Assembly (NCBI GenBank): GCA_017999235.1 | Contig: JAGOBN010000113.1 | Location: 1,336-9,246 of the forward strand | From: Anaerolineales bacterium | GTDB lineage: Bacteria > Chloroflexota > Anaerolineae > Anaerolineales > UBA6663 | Length of the DNA stretch: 7,911 bases | Reading direction: 5' to 3' | Part shown: positions 1-7,911 of the stretch, piece by piece | Layout of the letters: every line of letters starts with the position of its first letter | How positions within the stretch are numbered: the first letter of the stretch is position 1 | Notes under the pieces: generated by a model | Seen by the model: only the letters and a program-made list of their open reading frames with translations | Database searches by the model: none | What the model was told of the DNA's origin: nothing | Position numbers and translations under genes: made by a program

Positions 1-102
1 GCCACCTTGATCATTTCGGCGATGGTGCTCAGCGCGAACTTTATCATTGAGATTCTCTACGGCATCATTGACCCGCGCATTCGAACGGCGCAGGCGGATT
101 AA
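1..102 (+). CDS. ABC transporter permease, Opp/Dpp B-type, C-terminal fragment
   Basis: The left edge cuts this gene; only the last 33 codons and a TAA stop (100-102) are present, read in frame from base 1. The fragment has a hydrophobic stretch ([20 protein letters not shown]) followed by a short polar tail, [14 protein letters not shown] last membrane helix ending in (L)YG-x-IDPR-(I/V)R is the usual C-terminus of DppB/OppB-type permeases, the first of the two membrane subunits in this importer family. The next gene, a C-type permease 14 nt downstream, supports the assignment. It would form half of the membrane channel in the cytoplasmic membrane. The family call rests on a short tail plus context; the N-terminus, TM core and coupling loop cannot be seen. 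Confidence 0.8.
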   Translation, partial: ATLIISAMVLSANFIIEILYGIIDPRIRTAQAD

Positions 103-116
103 GGAAAGATGCTGTC

Positions 117-1367
117 ATGACCCACACCCTTAAACAGGTCTTTCGCTCCGGCAAGTTTAAGTTTGGCTTCTCGATTTTCGCGGCCATTCTGCTGGTCGTC
201 ATCGTTTACCCGGTGGTCATCCCCGATCACCCGCTCGAGATCATCGGCCAGGGCACGTTCTTTGAGCCTGGCATCTACGTCAACGTCTACGACAGCCTGG
301 GTTCCCCGCAGCACACGCTCAATCTGGACGAGGCCGCCGCCAAACGCATTGCCAGCAAGCTGAACAACGACGACCGGCTGGCCATGCGGGAATGGCTGAT
401 CGCGGACGGGATCCCGGAGGCCGACATCGACCCCGCGGACACCCGGAAACTCCTGGACCAGTGGGTGAGCAATTATGATCCCGCGCAGCGGGTGGCCGGG
501 ATGACCAACGCCAAGCGCAATTACTTTATTCGGCTCAACAACTCCCTCAAGGGGCTCCTGTCAACCGAGGGGGTGAGTATCGCCGTCCCCAACGCGGACA
601 CCGGCGCGCTGGAAGAGACCGGCGTGGTCAAGCAATCGGATTACGTGAACGTCGGCCAGGTTCCCAATGTGCGCGTGTTGCTGCTGGGGACCGACAACTT
701 CGGCCGGGATGTGCTGACGGAGTTGGTGGCGGCCACCCGGGTCTCGCTGCAGATCGGTTTCGTGGCCGGCCTGATTGCCACCCTGATCGGCTTGACGTTG
801 GGATTGCTGGCCGGCTATGTCGGCGGCCTGGTGGATGACATCATCATGTTCATCACCAACCTCTTTACCGTCATCCCCGGGTTTGTGCTGCTGATCTTGA
901 TCTCGTTCAGCATTGGGCAGGATCAACGCGGCGCCGTCGCGGTCGCCGCCGTCATCGGGCTCACTTCCTGGGTCTGGACGGCCCGGGCGGTGCGGGCGCA
1001 GGTGGTCTCGCTGCGCAATCGCGATCACGTCAACCTGTCAAAACTGTCCGGGCATTCAATCGTGCACATCATCCTCACCGATATTCTGCCCTACATCGCG
1101 TCCTACGTCGTGATGGCGCTGATCCTGCAGATTTCATCGGGGATCCTGGCGGAGGCGGGGTTATCGATCCTGGGGCTGGGACCCAGAACGACGGAGGTGC
1201 CGACCCTGGGGTTGATGATGAACTGGGCGATGATCTACCAGGCGGAACTCCAGGGACGCTGGTGGGCCTACTTCCCCGTGCTGGTCATCATCGCCCTCAT
1301 TACTTTTTCGATGAACTTGATGAACACCGGCCTCGACCAAGTATTCAACCCGGCCTTGAGAGACTAG
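117..1367 (+). CDS. ABC transporter permease, Opp/Dpp C-type, with large extracytoplasmic insertion
   Basis: A 416-residue inner-membrane permease, the second channel subunit of an Opp/Dpp-type importer. TM1 is at about residues 17-36. The family motif LGTDNFGRD is at 190-198, with further hydrophobic segments near 209-233, 249-267, 273-290, 322-345 and 383-403. The cytoplasmic coupling (EAA-type) loop lies around 299-327: the EAA part is degenerate (VNLSKLSG), but the conserved glycine (G312) and the ILP at 323-325 are kept. DppC/OppC proteins are usually about 300 residues with a short TM1-to-LGTD spacer. Here that spacer is about 150 residues, so roughly 110 are extra and are predicted to lie outside the membrane. 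ATG 117 is chosen because an AAGGA (101-105) precedes it and the ATG at 109 stops after three codons. The gene sits 14 nt after permease 1 and abuts ATPase 1. Sugar specificity is inferred only from the downstream glycosidases; a peptide substrate is not excluded. Confidence 0.93.
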   Translation: MTHTLKQVFRSGKFKFGFSIFAAILLVVIVYPVVIPDHPLEIIGQGTFFEPGIYVNVYDSLGSPQHTLNLDEAAAKRIASKLNNDDRLAMREWLIADGIPEADIDPADTRKLLDQWVSNYDPAQRVAGMTNAKRNYFIRLNNSLKGLLSTEGVSIAVPNADTGALEETGVVKQSDYVNVGQVPNVRVLLLGTDNFGRDVLTELVAATRVSLQIGFVAGLIATLIGLTLGLLAGYVGGLVDDIIMFITNLFTVIPGFVLLILISFSIGQDQRGAVAVAAVIGLTSWVWTARAVRAQVVSLRNRDHVNLSKLSGHSIVHIILTDILPYIASYVVMALILQISSGILAEAGLSILGLGPRTTEVPTLGLMMNWAMIYQAELQGRWWAYFPVLVIIALITFSMNLMNTGLDQVFNPALRD

Positions 1368-1376
1368 GTGAGCGCT

Positions 1377-2384
1377 ATGGCAAAAGTGATGTTAGAGGTC
1401 AAGGATCTGACCACCAAGTACATTACCCGGTTTGGGGAAGACGTTTACGCGGTTGACCACGTTTCACTGCAGGTCGAAGAAGGAAAATCCCTGGGTATCG
1501 CGGGAGAATCCGGCTGCGGCAAGTCAACGCTGGCGCTCAGTCTGATGGGTTATTACTTCGCTCCGCTGCACTATACGAGCGGCGAAATCATCATCGATGG
1601 GCGGAATATTTCCGGGATGCGCCCCGATGACATCCGCAAATCGATACTGGGGACGGAGATCGCCTATATCCCGCAGTCCGCGATGAACGCGCTCAATCCC
1701 ACCCTGAAGATCATCCGCTTCATTGAGGATGTTATCCAGGCCCATGATCCAAAAATCACCCGGCCAGAGATTCACGAGCTGGCCAAAGAACGGTTTAGCG
1801 CCCTGGGGCTGCCCGTCGAGGTGCTGCAGAAATACCCGGTCGAGCTTTCGGGCGGCATGAAACAGCGCACGGTGATCGCGATTTCCGTGATCCTCAAGCC
1901 CAAAGTGCTGATCGCGGACGAACCGTCGTCGGCGCTGGACGTGACCTCGCAGAAGATGGTGATCAAGATGCTGCGGGATTTAATGAAGAACGGCTTCATC
2001 AAATCCATGATCTTTATCACGCATGAGCTGCCGCTGCTGTACAACGTAACCGATGATTTGATGGTCATGTACGCGGGACAGATTGTGGAGCGGGGCACGG
2101 CCCAGGAAGCCGTGTTTGACCCGCTCCATCCCTATTCCAAGGGCCTGATGGGGTCGATCATTGTGCCGGAAAGCGGCCTGCGGGACATCAAACTGGCGGC
2201 GATCCCGGGGGTGCCGCCCAATCTCAAGAAACCGCCGGCCGGCTGCCGGTTTGCCGAACGCTGCAAATACGTTCAGCCAGCCTGCCGGGTGAATGCGGTG
2301 GCGCTGCGCGAAGTCAGCCGCAGCCGGGCTTACCGGTGTATCCTCTCGGAAAAAGAGTTGAGGGAGGCGTATCACAATGCCTAG
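1377..2384 (+). CDS. ABC transporter ATP-binding protein, Opp/Dpp D-type, with C-terminal four-cysteine motif
   Basis: A 335-residue cytoplasmic ATPase that would power the importer with the next gene's product. Numbered from ATG 1377: Walker [10 protein letters not shown] at 43-51, Q-loop Q100, signature LSGGMKQR at 157-164, Walker B VLIADEP at 177-183 with catalytic E182, D-loop SALD at 185-188, and switch histidine H216 (ITHE). The nucleotide-binding domain is complete. The C-terminal oligopeptide-transporter extension is present, with the typical GVPPNL (278-283) and cysteines C290, C296, C303 and C321; equivalent cysteines bind an iron-sulfur cluster in some Opp-family ATPases. An in-frame GTG at 1368, directly after the permease stop, would add three residues. 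ATG 1377 is preferred because AGGTGA (1366-1371) sits 5 nt before it, but GTG cannot be ruled out. The end overlaps the next gene by 8 nt, so translational coupling is likely. Confidence 0.94.
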   Translation: MAKVMLEVKDLTTKYITRFGEDVYAVDHVSLQVEEGKSLGIAGESGCGKSTLALSLMGYYFAPLHYTSGEIIIDGRNISGMRPDDIRKSILGTEIAYIPQSAMNALNPTLKIIRFIEDVIQAHDPKITRPEIHELAKERFSALGLPVEVLQKYPVELSGGMKQRTVIAISVILKPKVLIADEPSSALDVTSQKMVIKMLRDLMKNGFIKSMIFITHELPLLYNVTDDLMVMYAGQIVERGTAQEAVFDPLHPYSKGLMGSIIVPESGLRDIKLAAIPGVPPNLKKPPAGCRFAERCKYVQPACRVNAVALREVSRSRAYRCILSEKELREAYHNA

Positions 2385-3189
2385 CACCAAAAAACTATGC
2401 TTGAGCGGCACCGGCCTGACCAAGGTGTTTGGGTTTGGCCGCCAGAAAACCGTGGCCGTCGACCATGTGGATTTCAATTTCTACGAGAGCGAGGTCATCT
2501 CGATCGTCGGCGAATCGGGCAGCGGCAAGACCACTCTATCCAAGATGCTGCTGGGCCTGATCAGCGCCACCGAGGGCGAGGTGTACTTCCAGGGGCAAAA
2601 GCGCGATATCAGCTCGCAAAAGAAGAAGCAGGAATACTGGAAGAACATTCAGGCGATCTTCCAAGACCCATTCTCGTCCTACAACATTTTCAACAAGATC
2701 GATACCGTGCTGCTGGACTGCATTCACATGCGCGGCGGCCGCCACCTGCCGCCGGCCAAAAAAACCGCCCTGATGGCGGAAGCCTGCGGCTTTGTGAACT
2801 TGAAGTTCGAGGAATTAACCAACAAATATCCCTTTGAGCTCTCCGGCGGACAGATGCAGCGCCTCATGATTGCGCGCATCTTCCTGCTGAAGCCCAAGAT
2901 CCTGCTGGCGGATGAGCCCACCTCGATGATCGACGCCTGTTCACGCGCGACGATCCTGGATATGTTGATGCAGCTGCGGAACGAAATCGGGATGACGATT
3001 ATTTTCATCACCCATGATATCGGCTTGGCGTATTACGTTTCCGACAGCGTTTATATCATGGAGCGCGGGAAATTCGTGGAGAGCGGCTCGGCCGACGCCG
3101 TGATTCTGCACCCGCGCGAGGCTTACACCCGCCGCCTGATCAATGACGTTCCCAAGATCCACGAAGAGTGGGATCTCTCCACGGTGTAA
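2377..3189 (+). CDS. ABC transporter ATP-binding protein, Opp/Dpp F-type, short form
   Basis: A 270-residue cytoplasmic ATPase, the likely heterodimer partner of the preceding ATPase. Walker [10 protein letters not shown] is at 45-53, Q-loop Q96, signature LSGGQMQR at 155-162, Walker B ILLADEP at 175-181 with catalytic E180, and switch histidine H213. The D-loop reads SMID (183-186) instead of the commoner SALD. All residues for ATP hydrolysis appear intact. The protein ends soon after the nucleotide-binding domain ([10 protein letters not shown], then a short acidic tail). It lacks the roughly 50-residue cysteine-bearing C-terminal extension that most DppF/OppF proteins and the partner ATPase carry. 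ATG 2377 lies within the last codons of the upstream gene and is served by a strong AGGGAGG (2361-2367) with 9-nt spacing. It appears to be the last transporter gene before a terminator-like hairpin. Confidence 0.94.
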   Translation: MPSTKKLCLSGTGLTKVFGFGRQKTVAVDHVDFNFYESEVISIVGESGSGKTTLSKMLLGLISATEGEVYFQGQKRDISSQKKKQEYWKNIQAIFQDPFSSYNIFNKIDTVLLDCIHMRGGRHLPPAKKTALMAEACGFVNLKFEELTNKYPFELSGGQMQRLMIARIFLLKPKILLADEPTSMIDACSRATILDMLMQLRNEIGMTIIFITHDIGLAYYVSDSVYIMERGKFVESGSADAVILHPREAYTRRLINDVPKIHEEWDLSTV

Positions 3190-3275
3190 GGCGGCCGCCG
3201 GCGCGTGGAGGAACCGGGGGCCTGAGACCGCCGGGATCCTCTGCCCTCAGCACCAGGACAGCCGGCCATCTGGCC

Positions 3276-3320
3276 TCGGGCGACCAGCGGGAGGGCCTGC
3301 CGGTCGCCCGATATTTTATT
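3276..3320 (+). terminator. Putative intrinsic (Rho-independent) terminator after the transporter genes
   Basis: An inverted repeat pairs 3276-3285 (TCGGGCGACC) with 3302-3311 (GGTCGCCCGA), a perfect 10-bp stem. After one A-C mismatch the stem continues for 5 bp (3287-3291 with 3296-3300, one G-U) and closes on a 4-nt loop, AGGG. The 3' arm runs straight into a T-rich tail, TATTTTATT (3312-3320). A GC-rich stem plus T-tract on the + strand is the form of an intrinsic terminator. It lies 86 nt after the second ATPase stop and 81 nt before the beta-mannosidase start, so it may end or attenuate transporter transcription. The T-tract is interrupted by A residues, so full termination is not certain. 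Confidence 0.7.
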
Positions 3321-3326
3321 AACCCT

Positions 3327-3376
3327 GAACGAGCCTTGAGCGCTGAGCGCGGGCTCCGTTCGCTGAAGCGCCGGCT
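3327..3376 (+). repeat. Imperfect direct repeat and nested hairpins in the leader of the beta-mannosidase gene
   Basis: Two copies of a 15-16 bp unit, CGCTGAGCGCGGGCT (3341-3355) and CGCTGAAGCGCCGGCT (3361-3376), differ by one inserted A and one G-to-C change and start 20 bp apart. The same stretch can fold: GAACG+AGCC (3327-3335) pairs with GGCT+CGTTC (3352-3361, one bulged C), with an inner GCGC-TGA-GCGC hairpin at 3340-3350. Both readings use the same bases. The element lies between the terminator-like hairpin and the ribosome binding site. It could be a tandem protein-binding site or an mRNA leader structure. In such GC-rich DNA it could also be chance, and I recognise no known operator. 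Confidence 0.35.
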
Positions 3377-3381
3377 GGTCC

Positions 3382-3390
3382 GGAGGAAGA
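3382..3390 (+). promoter_or_regulatory. Ribosome binding site that fixes the beta-mannosidase start
   Basis: GGAGGAAGA is a strong purine-rich Shine-Dalgarno-like sequence 11 nt before ATG 3402. The open frame itself extends upstream to an ATG at 3168, inside the preceding ATPase gene. This site, together with the start of recognisable GH2 sequence at the 3402 methionine, argues for 3402 as the true start. Confidence 0.7.
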
Positions 3391-3401
3391 GAAATACCCT
3401 C

Positions 3402-5924
<2,523 letters not shown>

Positions 5925-5940
5925 AAAGGATTAGCCCGCT

Positions 5941-7911
5941 ATGACTGACGTGAACGCTTTGGTGAAAGAACTGACTCTGGAAGAAAAAGCCGCGCTCTGC
6001 ACCGGGGCCTCGGCCTGGACGACGGTCCCGATCCAGCGGCTGGGCGTGCCGGCGATGACGGTGACCGACGGGCCGCACGGCGTGCGCCGGGCCGCCGACC
6101 TGGACACCATGATTTCGCAGAGCCTGCCGGCCACCTGTTTCCCCACGGCTTCCTGCCTGGCCGCCACCTGGAATGTGGATCTGGTGCGCGAGGTGGGGCA
6201 AGCCCTGGCGGAAGAATGCGTGGCCCTCAAAGTGGATGTGCTGCTGGGACCGGGCGCCAACATGAAACGCACCCCGCTGGGCGGCCGCAACTTCGAATAC
6301 TTCTCCGAAGACCCTTTCCTGGCGGGGCAGATGGCGGCCGGCTTCATCAACGGGGTGCAAAGTCGGGGGGTCGGCACCTCGCTCAAGCACTTTGCCGTCA
6401 ACAACCAGGAGTACCAGCGGTTCACCATCAACGCCAAGGTGGACGAGCGCGCGCTGCGGGAAATTTACCTGCCGGCCTTCGAGACCGCGGTCAAGCAGGC
6501 CCAGCCCTGGACGGTGATGTGCGCCTACAACAAGCTCAACGGCACGTATTGCTCCGAAAACCGCGCGCTGCTGGTGGATATCTTGAAAAACGAATGGGGG
6601 TTTGAGGGCCTGGTCGTTTCAGACTGGGGCGCCGTGCACGACCGGGTGGCGTCCTTGCGGGGCGGGCTGGATCTGGAGATGCCGGGTCCCAAGGACCGGC
6701 GCGTGCAGGCGGTGGTGGACGCCGTCCGGGCAGGATCCCTGGCCGAGGCCGTGCTTGATGAAGCCGTGCGCCGGATTTTGCGGATCGTCTTCAAGGCTGG
6801 GGAGACGCCCAAGGGCGGCCACTTCGATGCCGCGGCCCATCATGCCCTGGCGCGCCGGGCGGCGGCGGAAGGCATGGTGCTGCTCAAGAATAACGGTCTC
6901 CTGCCGCTGCGGAACCCGCAGCATGTGGCGGTGATTGGCCGGGCGGCCCGCGACGCACACTTCCAGGGCGGCGGCAGTTCCCACATCAACCCCACCCAGG
7001 TGGATGTGCCATTTGTGGAGCTACAGAAGCTGGCCGGCGAGGCGGAGTTGACCTATGCCGAGGGCTATCCCGCGGACACCAGCCTCCAACCCGCCCTCAT
7101 TGAACAGGCGGTGACGGCCGCCCGGGCGGCGGACGTGGCGCTGATCTATGTCGCCCTGCCCGCCTATAAGGAGTCGGAAGGCTACGATCGTTCGGACCTG
7201 GATCTGACGCCCGCGCAAGTGGCGCTGATCAAGGCGGTGGCCGGCGCCCAGCCCAAGACCGTGGTCATCCTAAATAACGGCGCGCCGGTGGCGGTGGGCG
7301 AGTGGCTGGACGGCGTGGCCGCGGTGCTGGAGGCGTGGATGATGGGGCAGGCCGGCGCGGGGGCCATTGCCGATGTGCTGTACGGCAAAGTCAACCCCTC
7401 GGGCAAACTGGCGGAGACCTTCCCGCTCCGGCTGGCCGATACGCCGGCGCATATCAACTTCCCCGGCGAGAACGGCGAAGTCCCCTATGGTGAAGGGCTC
7501 TTCATCGGTTACCGGTACTATGACGCCAAGGCCGCGCCCGTCCAGTTCCCCTTTGGCTATGGGGGCAGCTACACCACCTTCGCCTACAGCGCGCCCCGCG
7601 TCTCGGCGACCACGTTCCAGGACCGGGATGGCTTGACCGTTTCGGTGGCCGTGACCAATACCGGCCCGGTGGCCGGCCAGGAAATCGTCCAGGTGTACGT
7701 GCATGACCAGCAAGCGCGCTTGGCGCGCCCGCCCAAAGAGCTGAAGGGGTTTGCCAAGGTGGCGCTGCAGCCGGGTGAAACCAAGACGGTGGCCATCCCG
7801 CTCGATTTCCGCGCCTTTGCCTATTACGATCCGGCCTACCAACAGTGGGTCACGGAAGACGGCGAATTTGACCTGCTCATCGGCGCCTCGGCGGCGGATA
7901 TCCGCTGCGCC
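5941..7911 (+). CDS. GH3 beta-glucosidase (BglB type), 3'-truncated by window edge
   Basis: The frame is open from ATG 5941 to the last base; 657 residues are present and no stop is reached. It is a retaining GH3 beta-glucosidase similar in layout to Clostridium thermocellum BglB, expected to release glucose from cellobiose and other beta-gluco-oligosaccharides. The N-terminal TIM-barrel domain shows TDGPHGVR (42-49), a GPGAN-to-FSEDP substrate loop (103-125), KHFAVNNQE (149-157) and SDWGA with nucleophile D228. The alpha/beta sandwich domain has GGGSSHINP (343-351) and ESEGYDR (411-417), where E413 is the likely acid/base. No PA14 insertion is present. An FnIII-like domain starts near residue 550 (VTNTGPVAGQEIVQVYV, then RPPKELKGF). 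The usual FGYGLSYT reads FGYGGSYT (L to G at 542). There is no signal peptide. AAGGA (5926-5930) lies 10 nt before the start, which is 16 nt after the beta-mannosidase stop. By comparison with BglB, roughly 20-100 residues are missing. Related activities such as beta-xylosidase cannot be excluded. Confidence 0.94.
   Translation, partial: MTDVNALVKELTLEEKAALCTGASAWTTVPIQRLGVPAMTVTDGPHGVRRAADLDTMISQSLPATCFPTASCLAATWNVDLVREVGQALAEECVALKVDVLLGPGANMKRTPLGGRNFEYFSEDPFLAGQMAAGFINGVQSRGVGTSLKHFAVNNQEYQRFTINAKVDERALREIYLPAFETAVKQAQPWTVMCAYNKLNGTYCSENRALLVDILKNEWGFEGLVVSDWGAVHDRVASLRGGLDLEMPGPKDRRVQAVVDAVRAGSLAEAVLDEAVRRILRIVFKAGETPKGGHFDAAAHHALARRAAAEGMVLLKNNGLLPLRNPQHVAVIGRAARDAHFQGGGSSHINPTQVDVPFVELQKLAGEAELTYAEGYPADTSLQPALIEQAVTAARAADVALIYVALPAYKESEGYDRSDLDLTPAQVALIKAVAGAQPKTVVILNNGAPVAVGEWLDGVAAVLEAWMMGQAGAGAIADVLYGKVNPSGKLAETFPLRLADTPAHINFPGENGEVPYGEGLFIGYRYYDAKAAPVQFPFGYGGSYTTFAYSAPRVSATTFQDRDGLTVSVAVTNTGPVAGQEIVQVYVHDQQARLARPPKELKGFAKVALQPGETKTVAIPLDFRAFAYYDPAYQQWVTEDGEFDLLIGASAADIRCA

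Noticed and set aside
2923..2934. D-loop SMID in ATPase 2 as a sign of a degenerate nucleotide site
   Set aside because: Walker A, Q-loop, signature, catalytic glutamate and switch histidine are all intact, and similar D-loop variants occur in active Opp/Dpp ATPases.
3190..3199. GGCGGCCGCC palindrome just after the ATPase 2 stop, as a terminator
   Set aside because: Self-complementary, but with no loop and no T-tract; the hairpin at 3276-3320 is a far better candidate.
3336..3347. LacI-type operator centred on AGCGCT (3339-3344)
   Set aside because: Only the central six bases are palindromic and the flanks do not match; no regulator gene is visible in the window.
3336..3364. Possible promoter for the glycosidase genes (TTGAGC at 3336, 17-nt spacer, TTCGCT at 3359)
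   Set aside because: The -10 candidate matches the consensus poorly and the sequence is GC-rich; not enough to call a promoter.
3282..3380. Seven-base complement between the terminator 5' arm (GACCAGC, 3282-3288) and GCTGGTC (3374-3380), as an antiterminator
   Set aside because: The partner is downstream of the terminator, so it would be made too late to prevent termination, and a 7-bp match in GC-rich DNA is plausible by chance.
3168..3401. N-terminal extension of the GH2 protein, possibly a targeting peptide
   Set aside because: No hydrophobic core or cleavage site; the residues are basic and low-complexity, overlap the ATPase gene, and are bypassed by a strong ribosome binding site before 3402.

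Overview
The window is a GC-rich, tightly packed bacterial segment with every convincing gene on the + strand. It reads as a carbohydrate uptake-and-hydrolysis locus. The genes are, in order: the 3' end of an ABC permease, a second ABC permease, two ABC ATPases, a GH2 beta-mannosidase, and a GH3 beta-glucosidase that runs off the right edge.

Region 1-3189 is the membrane and motor part of an importer of the peptide/opine/nickel (Opp/Dpp) family. The spacing is operonic: 14 nt between the permeases, near-abutting permease 2 and ATPase 1, and an 8-nt overlap between the ATPases. The substrate-binding protein and most of permease 1 would lie upstream, outside the window. Opp/Dpp-type importers carry beta-oligosaccharides in several thermophilic and polysaccharide-degrading bacteria (Thermotoga is the well-known case). 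The two glycosidases downstream suggest a sugar, not a peptide, as substrate.

Region 3190-3401 is a 212-bp gap. It holds a strong intrinsic-terminator-like hairpin with a T-rich tail (3276-3320), then a small repeat/hairpin cluster (3327-3376) just upstream of the ribosome binding site of the beta-mannosidase. The transporter and enzyme genes may therefore be partly uncoupled at the RNA level.

Region 3402-7911 encodes two exo-acting enzymes without signal peptides, both expected in the cytoplasm. The GH2 enzyme has the WDW motif and both catalytic glutamates of beta-mannosidases. The GH3 enzyme resembles the Clostridium thermocellum BglB type. A simple model is that short beta-1,4-mannan, glucomannan or cellulose fragments are imported intact and trimmed inside: mannosyl ends by GH2 and glucosyl ends by GH3.

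The taxon cannot be fixed from the sequence. A GC-rich anaerobic polysaccharide fermenter (for example Chloroflexota/Anaerolineae) would fit, but that is only a guess. I see no mobile element, CRISPR array, tRNA or rRNA. I do not see a clearly new biological system. The most unusual points are the large extracytoplasmic insertion in permease 2, the asymmetric ATPase pair, and the structured gap before the beta-mannosidase gene.
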